Below are positions 1 to 8,121 of a stretch of DNA of 64,000 nt, in pieces. The position numbers were made by a program, and so were the translations under genes. The stretch covers positions 1,488,001-1,552,000 of the forward strand of contig NZ_CP101464.1 of assembly GCF_024362365.1 (NCBI RefSeq), given 5' to 3'. Source of the DNA: Janibacter sp. CX7. GTDB lineage: Bacteria > Actinomycetota > Actinomycetes > Actinomycetales > Dermatophilaceae. The stretch's first letter is position 1. The number at the start of each line of letters is the position of its first letter. The notes beneath the pieces are model-generated. The model was given only the letters and a program-made list of their open reading frames with translations. It was not told the DNA's origin and made no database searches.

Positions 1-225
1 AAGGGCGTGACGGTCAACGCCGTCGCCCCGGGCTTCATCGAGACCGAGATGACCGCGAAGATCCCGCTCGCGACCCGCGAGATCGGCCGCCTGACCAACT
101 CCCTGTCGCAGGGTGGTCTGCCGGTCGACGTCGCCGAGACGATCGGCTGGTTCAGCTGGGACAGCAACCGCGCCGTCACGGGCAACACCGTGCGCGTGTG
201 CGGCCAGATGCTGCTGGGTGCCTGA
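1..225 (+). CDS. fabG: 3-oxoacyl-ACP reductase (SDR family), C-terminal part
   Basis: This is the last 74 codons of a short-chain dehydrogenase; the start lies outside the window. The visible piece has the SDR C-terminal signature [13 protein letters not shown] followed by the usual substrate-loop and last-strand region ending in [14 protein letters not shown] enzymes of this type reduce 3-oxoacyl-ACP or -CoA with NAD(P)H in fatty acid synthesis. The stop codon overlaps the next start (TGATG), so it is translationally coupled to a MaoC hydratase. That pairing resembles mycobacterial fabG4-htdX, which suggests a beta-ketoacyl reductase and hydratase working in succession. The catalytic Ser-Tyr-Lys residues are not in view. 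Confidence 0.85.
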   Translation, partial: KGVTVNAVAPGFIETEMTAKIPLATREIGRLTNSLSQGGLPVDVAETIGWFSWDSNRAVTGNTVRVCGQMLLGA

Positions 226-1070
226 TGGCCGTCACGACCGTCAAGAGCATCCCCGCGCTGGGGCCGATCTACGCCAAGGCGGCGCTGCCGGGCAAGGGCG
301 GCGGCTCGTCGCTGCCCGACACCCGGCTGCGGCTCCAGGGCCACGAGATCGACCGGTCCGACCTGCTCGAGTACCAGCGCATCTGCGGCTTCAACAACAG
401 CGACGTGCTGCCGCACACCTACCCGCACGTCGTCGGCTTCCCGCTGCAGATGCAGCTCATGTCGGGCAAGGGCTTCCCCCTGCCGCTCATGGGCCTGGTC
501 CACGTCGAGAACGTCATCACGGTGCACCGTGAGATCCGCTTCGACGAGGCCCTGGACATCACCGTCTCGGCCGAGAACCTGCGCGCCCACCCCAAGGGCA
601 AGGTCGTCGACCTCGTCACCGAGGTCGACGTCGCGGGAGAGCGCGTCTGGGAGGGTCGCTCGACCTACCTGGCCCGCGGCAAGGGTGACGCCGACGCGGA
701 CCGCGGTGCGCAGCCCCCGGCGATCCCCGCGGGTCAGGCGGCAGCCAAGTGGAGCCTGCCCGCCAACCTCGGGCGCACCTACGGTCTGGTGTCGGGTGAC
801 ATCAACCCGATCCACATGAGCGGTGTGACGGCCAAGGCGATGGGCTTCCCGTCGGCGATCGCGCACGGCATGTGGACCTACGCCCGGGTGCTCGCAGCCA
901 TCGGTCCGCGCACCAGCGGTTCGAGCACGAGCCACGTGTGGTTCAAGAAGCCGGTGCTGCTGCCGGCCAAGGTCGACTTCGTCATCGACACCACTGGCGA
1001 GCAGGTCGTCGCGGGACTGCGCAGCACGCGCAAGCCCGAGACCGAGCACCTCGTGCTCACCCTGGCCTGA
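225..1070 (+). CDS. MaoC-family (R)-specific enoyl/3-hydroxyacyl hydratase, HtdX-like
   Basis: A 281-residue protein with a double hot-dog layout. The C-terminal half carries the hydratase-2 motif SGDINPIHMS near residue 190, followed by AMGFPSAIAHGM; the Asp and His of this motif are the catalytic pair of the MaoC/hydratase-2 family. It should interconvert trans-2-enoyl and (R)-3-hydroxyacyl thioesters. The ATG at 225 overlaps the fabG stop and is preferred over an in-frame upstream GTG because it gives the conserved N-terminus and the coupled arrangement. The gene is followed by a strong hairpin, so it probably ends the operon. Confidence 0.85.
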   Translation: MAVTTVKSIPALGPIYAKAALPGKGGGSSLPDTRLRLQGHEIDRSDLLEYQRICGFNNSDVLPHTYPHVVGFPLQMQLMSGKGFPLPLMGLVHVENVITVHREIRFDEALDITVSAENLRAHPKGKVVDLVTEVDVAGERVWEGRSTYLARGKGDADADRGAQPPAIPAGQAAAKWSLPANLGRTYGLVSGDINPIHMSGVTAKAMGFPSAIAHGMWTYARVLAAIGPRTSGSSTSHVWFKKPVLLPAKVDFVIDTTGEQVVAGLRSTRKPETEHLVLTLA

Positions 1071-1081
1071 CCGCCGAGCTC

Positions 1082-1120
1082 ACGACGGCCCGTGTCCCGC
1101 AGGGGGACACGGGCCGTCGT
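1082..1120 (+). terminator. Rho-independent-type hairpin after the MaoC gene
   Basis: A perfect 17-bp stem (1082-1098 with 1104-1120) and 5-nt loop, starting 12 nt after the MaoC stop. It has no following T-run, as is common for actinobacterial hairpin terminators. Confidence 0.75.
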
Positions 1121-1171
1121 GCGTCTCGGGCCGTCGCGCCGGCCCGCGGGTCCGTGGGCGACGATGGGGTC

Positions 1172-1633
1172 ATGACGTCCCCGCCCCCGTCTCCGCCGCA
1201 GCCGCCTCCCTTCGTCCAGCAGCCCGTGCCGGCCGGGCGCGGGACGCTCGCCTGGGGGATGGGTCTGACCGCCCTCATGTGCCTGCCCTTCGTCGGCAGC
1301 CTGCTCGCGAGCGTCCTGATGATCTGTGTCGGCCTGTCCCTGCGGCCGAAGGGAGGGCTCGCCGCCCGCAACGGGGTGCACGCGGCCAACTGGGGTCTGA
1401 CCTACCTCGTCCTCACGGTCGTCCTCGTCGGCACGCACTTCGGGTTGCTCTGGTACCTCACCGCCGACGACCCCGAGGGGACCATGAGCTTCTTCCCCTT
1501 CGGTCTGGTCATCACGGCCTGGGCCCTGATCTCCCTCTGGCACCTCGTGCTGTGCATCTGGGGCATCGTCGCGAGCGCTCAGGAGCGTGAGCTGCGCGGC
1601 ACGGGCCTGCCCGTCTGGCGGGCCTCAGCCTGA
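1172..1633 (+). CDS. DUF4870-like small membrane protein
   Basis: A 153-residue protein with a Pro-rich N-terminal tail (about 25 residues) and three hydrophobic segments (about residues 30-55, 75-98 and 108-132), the layout of DUF4870 proteins. Function unknown; it should sit in the cytoplasmic membrane. The ATG at 1172 begins right after the Pro-rich codons open and is preferred over long in-frame read-through from 872, which is a shadow of the MaoC gene. It ends convergently with the beta-glucosidase gene, overlapping its 3' end by 9 nt. Confidence 0.7.
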   Translation: MTSPPPSPPQPPPFVQQPVPAGRGTLAWGMGLTALMCLPFVGSLLASVLMICVGLSLRPKGGLAARNGVHAANWGLTYLVLTVVLVGTHFGLLWYLTADDPEGTMSFFPFGLVITAWALISLWHLVLCIWGIVASAQERELRGTGLPVWRASA

Positions 1634-3001
1634 GGCGCGCACAGCCAGGATGCGGTCGCGCAGCCAGGCGTAGGAGTCCTTGGGGGTGCGCTCCTGGTCG
1701 GCACCGACCCGCACGAGCCCGAAGCGCTGGGTGTAGCCCTCCGCCCACTCGAAGTTGTCGAGCAGCGACCACACGAAATACCCCCTGACGTCGACCCCGA
1801 CGTCGATGGCGTCGGCCACGGCGTCGAGGTGCTGGTCGAGGTAGCGGATGCGCGCGTCGTCGTGCACGGTGCCGTCCTCGACGACGTCGTGCGTCGAGCA
1901 GCCCGACTCCGTGACGTGCACCGGCGGGAGCCGGTCGCCGTAGCGGTCGCGCAGCTGCACGAGCACCTCGGTCAGCCCCTCCGGCGCGACCGGCCAGCCG
2001 AAGGCGGTGTACTCACCAGCCGGTACCGGCACGAGGTCGAAGGGGATGCCCTCGGGGACGGTCAGCTGGACCTGCTGGTCGGGGACCGCGTCGCGGGCGG
2101 CCTCGGTGCCGGGCGACCCGGGCATCCCGACGAGCGTCGGGTTGTAGTAGTTGACCCCGTAGGCGTCGAGCGGCTCGCTGATCACGGCCAGGTCCTCGGC
2201 GACCGGTCCGGGCATCCCGTCACCCATGCCGTTGGGGTACTCGCCGAGCAGGATCGGCTCGGCGAAGGCCCGGTTGTGGATCGTGTCGTAGAGCGCTGCG
2301 GCAGCGACGTCCCCGTCGGCATCGCTCACCGCGTGCACGGGCGTGTGGTTGTTGGCCGTGCCGACCGCCGCGGCACCCGCCGCGCGCAGCGCCCGGGTCG
2401 CCAGCCCGTGACCCAGCAGCAGGTGGTGGGCCGCGGCCAGTGCCTCGAAGCCCCGGGACTCACCGGGGGCGTGGACCCCGATGGCGTGCCCGAAGAGCGT
2501 GGCGACGACGGGCTCGTTGACCGGCAGCCACATGGCCACCCGGTCGGCGAGACGCTCGGCGACGAGCCCCGCGTAGTCGCCGAAGCGCTCGGCGGTCTCC
2601 CGGACCATCCAGCCTCCCCGCGCCTGGAGGGCGGCGGGCAGGTCCCAGTGGTAGAGCGTGACGAAGGGAGCGACCCCCGCCTCGCACAGTGCGTCGACGG
2701 CGCGGTCGTAGAAGTCGAGGCCCTGTGGGTTGGCCGGCCCGGCTCCGGTCGGCTGGATGCGGGGCCAGGCGATGGAGAAGCGGTAGGCGTCGGTGCCCAG
2801 GTCGCGCACGAGCGCGACGTCTTCGTCCCACCGGTGGTAGCTGTCGCAGGCCACCGCCCCCGACGACCCGTCGGCGATCGCTCCGGAACGGTCGCAGAAG
2901 TCATCCCAGATGCTGCGGCCACGGCCACCGGCGGCCACACCCCCTTCGACCTGGTAGCTGGCGGTGGAGGTGCCGAAGACGAAGTCGTGGGGCAGGGGCA
3001 C
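1625..3001 (-). CDS. GH1 beta-glucosidase
   Basis: A 458-residue glycoside hydrolase family 1 enzyme of normal length. It opens with PHDFVFGTSTASYQVEG, has the acid/base motif LPVNEP (Glu about 163) and the nucleophile motif VTESG (Glu about 365; many relatives have TENG), and ends with the family signature SLLDNFEWAEGY. It hydrolyses beta-glucosides such as cellobiose in the cytoplasm; there is no signal peptide. The GTG at 3001 is chosen because AGGAG precedes it and everything upstream belongs to the MFS gene, which ends 8 nt away. The transporter presumably imports its substrate. Confidence 0.92.
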   Translation of the reverse strand: MPLPHDFVFGTSTASYQVEGGVAAGGRGRSIWDDFCDRSGAIADGSSGAVACDSYHRWDEDVALVRDLGTDAYRFSIAWPRIQPTGAGPANPQGLDFYDRAVDALCEAGVAPFVTLYHWDLPAALQARGGWMVRETAERFGDYAGLVAERLADRVAMWLPVNEPVVATLFGHAIGVHAPGESRGFEALAAAHHLLLGHGLATRALRAAGAAAVGTANNHTPVHAVSDADGDVAAAALYDTIHNRAFAEPILLGEYPNGMGDGMPGPVAEDLAVISEPLDAYGVNYYNPTLVGMPGSPGTEAARDAVPDQQVQLTVPEGIPFDLVPVPAGEYTAFGWPVAPEGLTEVLVQLRDRYGDRLPPVHVTESGCSTHDVVEDGTVHDDARIRYLDQHLDAVADAIDVGVDVRGYFVWSLLDNFEWAEGYTQRFGLVRVGADQERTPKDSYAWLRDRILAVRASG

Positions 3002-3009
3002 GGGGTCTC

Positions 3010-4290
3010 CTAGTCGACGGTGCGGATCTTGCGGATGAGCAGGGCGGCGGCGATGCCGATCGCCGCTGCGAGCAGGTAGAGGGCCCGATAGCCGTCGGCG
3101 TGGGTGCCGTGGGCGGCGAACCACGTGATGATCGGGCCGGCGATCGCCGGGGCGAGGACCTGCGGCAGGGCATTGGCGATGTTGATGACGCCGAGGTCGC
3201 GGGCCCGGTCGTCGGCGCGGGGGAGCACCTGGGTGATGAGGGCGAAGTCCACGGCGAGGTAGACGCCGTAGCCGATCCCGAGGATCACCGCGCCCACGAG
3301 AGCCGCGGACCAGGTCTGCACGATCGCGAGCAGCGCTGCGGCGCAAGACATCACGACACCCGAGACCATGACGAAGGGCTTGCGAACCCCGAGCCGGTCC
3401 GACCACGCACCCGCGACGATCGCGGACACGACGAGGCACGCCGCGTAGAGCAGCGTGAGCACGAGGACCCCGAGCTCGGGGTCCTCGACGCCGACGGCGT
3501 CGGTGAGGAAGAAGAGCAGGTACATCGTGCAGATCGAGTTGGCGATCGTCGCGAGGAAGCGCGTGGCCCAGGCCCACGCGAAGTCGGGGTGGCGCCGCGG
3601 CGAGATCCAGAAGCCGGCGAGGAAGGCGCCCACGCCGATGCGGGGGAGGTGGCCGCGGGGGAGCGGCCGGTCCAGCGAGCCGAGGACGAAGGGGGTCACC
3701 GCGGCGACGACGAGCACGGCCAGGACGAGGTAGGCAGCCGTGGTCCCGGCGACGAGCGTGGCCACGCCGGTGCCGACGACGATGCCGAGCGTCTGGGTCA
3801 TGCCGACGACGCCGCTGACGAGGCCGCGCTGCTCGACGGGCACGAGATCGGGGATCGCGGCGGTCAGGGCGGCGAGCGTGCCGTTGAGCCCGGCCTGCAC
3901 GAGGCACCACCCGAGCACCATGCCGGGGACCGTGGTGGCCATCGCGAGCAGGACGAGACCGACCGCGCCGACGAGGGTGCCGCCGACGACCCAGGGGACC
4001 CGGCGTCCCCACCGTGAGGTCGTGCGGTCGCTGAAGGCCCCGGCAAGGGGGTTGGCGAGCGTCGACACGGCGGCGCCGATGCCCGTGACGAGGGAGAGGG
4101 TGGCCTCCTTGTGGTCGGGCGTCAGGCTCGCGGCCTGGAGGCCGAGGAGGACCTGGATCGGGCCGAACCAGCCGGCGCACATGCCGACGCCGGCGAGGCC
4201 GAGGCGCGCCACCCACGAGGTCGGGACCGGATGCGTGGGCTCGGCTGAGGGGTCGTGGCCGTCGACGGTGACGGCCTCCGGGGGCTGCAT
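3010..4290 (-). CDS. MFS transporter, probable sugar importer
   Basis: A 426-residue major facilitator with about 12 hydrophobic segments, a short hydrophilic N-terminus and MFS loop signatures (FSDRTTSRWGRR between helices 2 and 3, WSDRLGVRKP in the second half). It lies 8 nt upstream of the GH1 beta-glucosidase on the same strand, so a two-gene operon importing and hydrolysing beta-glucosides is likely. The substrate is inferred only from this neighbour. The ATG at 4290 gives a normal N-terminus. The flanking 110-nt intergenic region towards the VOC gene contains an 8-bp inverted repeat (4364-4371/4380-4387) that could be an operator. Confidence 0.82.
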   Translation of the reverse strand: MQPPEAVTVDGHDPSAEPTHPVPTSWVARLGLAGVGMCAGWFGPIQVLLGLQAASLTPDHKEATLSLVTGIGAAVSTLANPLAGAFSDRTTSRWGRRVPWVVGGTLVGAVGLVLLAMATTVPGMVLGWCLVQAGLNGTLAALTAAIPDLVPVEQRGLVSGVVGMTQTLGIVVGTGVATLVAGTTAAYLVLAVLVVAAVTPFVLGSLDRPLPRGHLPRIGVGAFLAGFWISPRRHPDFAWAWATRFLATIANSICTMYLLFFLTDAVGVEDPELGVLVLTLLYAACLVVSAIVAGAWSDRLGVRKPFVMVSGVVMSCAAALLAIVQTWSAALVGAVILGIGYGVYLAVDFALITQVLPRADDRARDLGVINIANALPQVLAPAIAGPIITWFAAHGTHADGYRALYLLAAAIGIAAALLIRKIRTVD

Positions 4291-4404
4291 GCGCCGAGGC
4301 TAGCCGCGGGTCGGGCCCGTCGGGGGTCTGCGCTGCCGGGGGTCGATCCGACCGTTCACCTCGCGGGTGTGGTGGCTGTCACACCCGGGTGCCATGCTCG
4401 GTGG

Positions 4405-4770
4405 ATGGCACACGGAGACATCACGCACATCGACATCCCGGTCAGCGACCTCACGGCAGGCGCGGCCTTCTACAGCGGGCTCTTCGGCTGGCAGATCGCC
4501 GAGATCCCCGGCTTCGAGGGCTACCCCATGTGGCAGGCCCCCAACAAGATCAGCGGCGGCGGGCTGGCGCCCCGGGGCGAGGGCTTCGAGCATCCTCGCT
4601 CCTACGTCGAGGTCGACTCGATCGACGAGGTCCTCGCCAAGGTCGAGCAGGCCGGCGGCTCGGTCGTCATGCCCAAGTCACCGATCTCGGAGACGAGCTG
4701 GTTCGCCGTGCTCGCCGACCCGGACGGCAACCACATCGGGCTCTACGAGGGCACGACCGAGGCGGGCTGA
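4405..4770 (+). CDS. VOC (glyoxalase/bleomycin-resistance) family protein
   Basis: A 121-residue single VOC domain: the first repeat starts GDITHIDIPVSDL with AAFYSGLFGW, the second ends FAVLADPDGNHIGLYEG. His near residue 8 and Glu near 115 lie at usual metal-ligand positions. Reaction unknown; the family includes glyoxalases, dioxygenases and resistance proteins. It is convergent with nupC and shares a strong hairpin with it. Confidence 0.8.
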   Translation: MAHGDITHIDIPVSDLTAGAAFYSGLFGWQIAEIPGFEGYPMWQAPNKISGGGLAPRGEGFEHPRSYVEVDSIDEVLAKVEQAGGSVVMPKSPISETSWFAVLADPDGNHIGLYEGTTEAG

Positions 4771-4775
4771 CCGTC

Positions 4776-4810
4776 CCGTCGGTGGCCGCACGGGGTGTGG
4801 CCACCGACGG
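4776..4810. terminator. Bidirectional hairpin between VOC and nupC genes
   Basis: A 12-bp perfect stem (4776-4787 with 4799-4810) and 11-nt loop in the 49-nt gap between convergent genes; it can serve both strands. Confidence 0.7.
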
Positions 4811-4819
4811 TGGACCCGG

Positions 4820-6073
4820 TCAGCCGAGCATGATCCCGGCGATCGTCGCGCTCATGAGGTTGGCCAGGGTCGCGGCGAGGATCGCCCGCATGCCCAGGCT
4901 GGCGATGTCCTTGCGGCGGCTCGGCGCCATCGACCCGAGCCCGCCGAGCAGGATGCCGAGCGAGCTGAGGTTGGCGAAGCCGGTCAGGGCGAAGGTGACG
5001 ATCGCCTGCGTGCGCGGGCTGTAGGACTCGACCTCGGGGCCGAAGTTCGTGAAGGCCACGAACTCGTTGACGATGACCTTCTGCCCGAGGAAGGACCCGG
5101 CGTCGACGGCCTCGTGCCACGGGACGCCGATCATGAGCATGATCGGCGCGAAGACGTAGCCGATGATCGTCTCGAAGGACAGGCCGGGGTGGCCGAACCA
5201 GCCGCCGACCCCGCCGATCATCGCGTTGAGCAGGGCGATGAGGGAGATGAAGGCGAGCAGCATCGCGCCGATGTTGATCGCGAGCTTCGCCCCGTCGGCG
5301 GCACCGGCGGCCGCCGCGTCGATGACGTTGCGGTGCTCGGTGACGTCGCCGAGCTCGCTCGGCGTGTCCTTGGCGGCATCGACCTCGTCCTCGTCGAACT
5401 CGATGCCGGCCGCGACGTTGTCCGGCTCCTCGGGCACGAGCATCTTGGCCATGAGCAGGGCACCCGGGGCGGCCATGAAGCTTGCGGCGATGAGGTAGTC
5501 GAGCTCGGCGCCGAGCAATGAGTAGCCGACGAGCACGGACCCCGCAACGGTCGCCAGGCCGCCGACCATGACGGCGAAGAGGCCCGAGCGGGTCAGCCCG
5601 GCGACATAGGGCCGGATCACTAGGGGCGCCTCCGTCTGGCCGAGGAAGATGTTGGCCGCGGCATTGGTCGACTCGGCCCTGCCCGTGCCCAGGACCCGCT
5701 GCAGCCCGCCGCCGAGCACCCGGACGACCACCTGGAGCCAGCCGAGGTGGAAGAGCACGCCGGTGAGCGAGGCGAAGAAGACGACGACGGGGAGCACCTG
5801 CAGCGCGAAGACGACGCCCTCGTCGGGCAGCAGGGGACCGAAGAGGAAGCTGATCCCCTCGGTCGCCGAGTCGATGACCGACTGGAAGCCGTCGGAGACC
5901 CACCGCAGCGCGGTGCGGCCCCACGGGACGAAGAGCACGAGCGCGCCGAAGCCGACCTGGATCGCCAGGGCCGGCAGCACGGTGCGCAGCCGGATCGCCC
6001 GACGGTTGGTCGACAGCGCGGCGGCGATGACGAGCAGGCCGAGCATGCCCGCCAGGCCCCAGATGACGTGCAT
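4820..6073 (-). CDS. nupC: NupC-type concentrative nucleoside transporter
   Basis: A 417-residue polytopic protein with CNT family signatures: GQTEAPLVIRPY, the NFGPEV segment and the C-terminal FANLSSLGILLGGLG. It symports nucleosides with H+ or Na+ across the cytoplasmic membrane. The middle contains an acidic loop (about residues 205-245, rich in Asp and Glu) of the kind seen in actinobacterial members. The ATG at 6073 is chosen because the hydrophobic first helix begins there and AGAGGGA precedes it; an upstream in-frame ATG would add a hydrophilic tail. Confidence 0.88.
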   Translation of the reverse strand: MHVIWGLAGMLGLLVIAAALSTNRRAIRLRTVLPALAIQVGFGALVLFVPWGRTALRWVSDGFQSVIDSATEGISFLFGPLLPDEGVVFALQVLPVVVFFASLTGVLFHLGWLQVVVRVLGGGLQRVLGTGRAESTNAAANIFLGQTEAPLVIRPYVAGLTRSGLFAVMVGGLATVAGSVLVGYSLLGAELDYLIAASFMAAPGALLMAKMLVPEEPDNVAAGIEFDEDEVDAAKDTPSELGDVTEHRNVIDAAAAGAADGAKLAINIGAMLLAFISLIALLNAMIGGVGGWFGHPGLSFETIIGYVFAPIMLMIGVPWHEAVDAGSFLGQKVIVNEFVAFTNFGPEVESYSPRTQAIVTFALTGFANLSSLGILLGGLGSMAPSRRKDIASLGMRAILAATLANLMSATIAGIMLG

Positions 6074-6122
6074 GGTCCATCCCTCTCGTGGTGTGTCCGC
6101 GGACGCGTGCCCGCCCACACTC

Positions 6123-6845
6123 TCAGATCACGGCGACCGGGTCCTCCCGGCGCACGACCCCCGGGGTGACGACGTCGGCGTCGACGCCGAAGGGGACCTC
6201 ACCCTCGGGCCGCTCCCGCCGGGCGAGCGTGTGCAGATGCCGCGTGTCGAGCTCGCCCGTCTCGCAGTTGATGTCGACGACCCGGCATCGGGGGACCGGG
6301 CCGCGCACCCGGACCACGGCCTCGCCCAGGCGCAGCAGGCTCCCCGGCTCGGGGTCACGGTCGGCCTCGATCGTCAGCGTCGCGCGGAACCGGGCGGCCT
6401 GCGCCTCGCCGAGGTCGCGCAGCGCCCCGGTCGTCACCATGCTCACGGAGCCGCCGTAGACGACCTCGCCGGCTGAGCGGATGCGGGCCAGCCGGACCGG
6501 TCGGCCCAGGTGCTGGCCGAGGAGGTCGGCATGATCCGAGGCCATGACCTCGAGCCGGGCTCGCCGCCCCCAGTAGTCGGCCTCGACGACCTCACCGGTG
6601 GGTGTGGGCTCCCCGGTGAGGGGCCCTCCCTTCGGCGTGGTGACCGTCAGCCGGGGGCCGCCCAGGGAGGCGGAGACGAGGACCATCGACGGGTTGTCGA
6701 CCGTGCGCAGCACGTGGTCGCGGTCGGCCTCGAGCAGGCAGAAGAGCCGGTCGCCGCGTGGGCCCGTCGGGTCGACGTGGAGGTGGGCGAGGTCGGCGTG
6801 GCGGGCGCCCTTGAGCGGCGTGAGTCCGATGCGGGTGATGTGCAC
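6123..6845 (-). CDS. MOSC domain protein with N-terminal beta barrel
   Basis: A 240-residue protein matching the MOSC_N plus MOSC arrangement: an N-terminal [19 protein letters not shown] module and a C-terminal core with [17 protein letters not shown], where the conserved Cys would carry a persulfide or bind substrate. Relatives include the sulfurtransferase domain of molybdenum cofactor sulfurase and the amidoxime-reducing proteins YiiM/YcbX. No molybdenum cofactor genes lie nearby, so the partner is unknown. Confidence 0.75.
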   Translation of the reverse strand: MHITRIGLTPLKGARHADLAHLHVDPTGPRGDRLFCLLEADRDHVLRTVDNPSMVLVSASLGGPRLTVTTPKGGPLTGEPTPTGEVVEADYWGRRARLEVMASDHADLLGQHLGRPVRLARIRSAGEVVYGGSVSMVTTGALRDLGEAQAARFRATLTIEADRDPEPGSLLRLGEAVVRVRGPVPRCRVVDINCETGELDTRHLHTLARRERPEGEVPFGVDADVVTPGVVRREDPVAVI

Positions 6846-6870
6846 GGCCGCCAGTCAACCAGCCGTGGGC

Positions 6871-7977
6871 TCAGGCGACGTGACGTTCGTAGTCGCGGTC
6901 GCCGCGGAAGGGCATGAGGTGCTGCTCGACGATGCCCTCCGGCACGCTCTCCAGCCGCAGGACGCCGTACTCCTCCGGCCAGCTGCCGTCACGGGGGAGC
7001 TTGAAGCTGCCCATGAGCATGTCGACGACCGGCAGGTGGATCGCGTAGTTGCGGTCCCAGTAGTCGACGTGCCGGGCGTGGTGCCAGTGGTGGTAGCGCG
7101 GCAGGACGACGAGGTACTCGAGCCAGCCGAAGCGCACCCCGATGTTGGCGTGGGCCACGACGGCCTGGAGGCCGACGATGATGACATAGGCGTTCATCGC
7201 GGGGGTCGAGAAGCCGAGGACCATGAGCGGCAGCAGGACGATGCTGCGGGTCAGGACGGTCTCGGCGAGGTGGACGCGCGAGCCGGCGAGCCAGTCGAGG
7301 TCGCGGCTGGAGTGGTGCACGGCGTGGAACCGCCACAGGCTCTTCACCCGGTGGTAGGCGCGGTGCAGCACCGCCTGGGCGAGGTCGGCGACGAAGACCG
7401 CGAGCAGGACCTGCAACCACAGGGGGACCGCGCGGACCAGCTCCTTGATCGGGTCGACGGCGATGGCTGCGGCGACCGTCGTCGTCGACGTCGTGACGAC
7501 GATGAGGATCAGCTGGACGAGGACGTGGCTGAGGAAGAAGTAGCAGACGTCGGTGCGCCAGCCCCGGCGGAGCACCGGGTGCGGTCGGTGGGCGAGGTGG
7601 CGCTCGAGCGGGATGAAGACGACCGCCGAGAAGACGAGCGAGAGGATGAACCAGTCGACACCCAGCGACCACGGGGTCGCCTCGATCTCGCCGAGGGGGA
7701 CCTCGGACCCACCCAGCAGCACAGCCACCGTGGCCGCGACGACCCCGGTGAAGGCGATGGGCCGTCGCTGCCCGGCGAGCACGGCGACCGTGCCGATGAC
7801 CAGAGCTCCGATGATGCCGACGAGCAGCAGCCCGCGGGCGAAGCCCGAGGTGTAGACGGGGCGGAACTCCTGGCTCGTGAGGAGCTCGGGGAAGTGGAAG
7901 CACAGCACGGCGAGCAGGCTGAGCACGCCGAACCAGCAGGCGGTGTGCGGGAGCAGTCGAGCGTCCTTGGTGAGCAT
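6871..7977 (-). CDS. Sterol desaturase / fatty acid hydroxylase family membrane protein
   Basis: A 368-residue protein with at least six hydrophobic segments and the three His clusters of the di-iron fatty acid hydroxylase superfamily: HRAYH (205-209), HAVHH (218-222) and HHWHH (296-300). It should hydroxylate or desaturate a lipid substrate in the membrane. The N-terminal 120 residues form an extra membrane region before the catalytic domain. It is divergent from thrS. The substrate cannot be told from the sequence. Confidence 0.8.
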   Translation of the reverse strand: MLTKDARLLPHTACWFGVLSLLAVLCFHFPELLTSQEFRPVYTSGFARGLLLVGIIGALVIGTVAVLAGQRRPIAFTGVVAATVAVLLGGSEVPLGEIEATPWSLGVDWFILSLVFSAVVFIPLERHLAHRPHPVLRRGWRTDVCYFFLSHVLVQLILIVVTTSTTTVAAAIAVDPIKELVRAVPLWLQVLLAVFVADLAQAVLHRAYHRVKSLWRFHAVHHSSRDLDWLAGSRVHLAETVLTRSIVLLPLMVLGFSTPAMNAYVIIVGLQAVVAHANIGVRFGWLEYLVVLPRYHHWHHARHVDYWDRNYAIHLPVVDMLMGSFKLPRDGSWPEEYGVLRLESVPEGIVEQHLMPFRGDRDYERHVA

Positions 7978-7995
7978 GCATCGACGCTAGGGAGG

Positions 7996-8115
7996 GCGAA
8001 GGGGGCGCGGCCTGAGGTCTGGTACTCAAGGTGGAATGCGTTGGGGGCCGCCCCCTTCGCGGGGATAGAGTTCTTCGCGGTGCCCGGCCGGGCACCGCAC
8101 CCCGTCCCACAGGAG
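7996..8115 (+). promoter_or_regulatory. thrS leader with two strong inverted repeats and SD
   Basis: Between the divergent hydroxylase gene and thrS lie a long-loop stem (7996-8012 with 8046-8060, 15 pairs with a 2-nt bulge, arms containing CGAAGGGGG/CCCCCTTCG) and a perfect 22-bp palindrome (8077-8098). The palindrome ends 12 nt before the Shine-Dalgarno AGGAG (8111-8115), which is 6 nt from the GTG start. No T-box consensus was found. The structures may control thrS, act as a protein operator, or be a chromosomal motif pair. Confidence 0.45.
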
Positions 8116-8121
8116 CATCCC

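Noticed and set aside
3013..4216. Long minus-strand frame running through the MFS gene and fused to the beta-glucosidase
   Set aside because: The translation in this part is Arg/Pro-rich shadow sequence; the real MFS protein is in another frame and the GH1 start has its own AGGAG.
7978..8121. T-box riboswitch before thrS
   Set aside because: No T-box core sequence or specifier-loop arrangement could be found; only simple inverted repeats are present.
6598..8121. In-frame upstream extension of thrS
   Set aside because: It is antisense to the MOSC and hydroxylase genes and shows shadow composition; the TGS domain begins at 8122.
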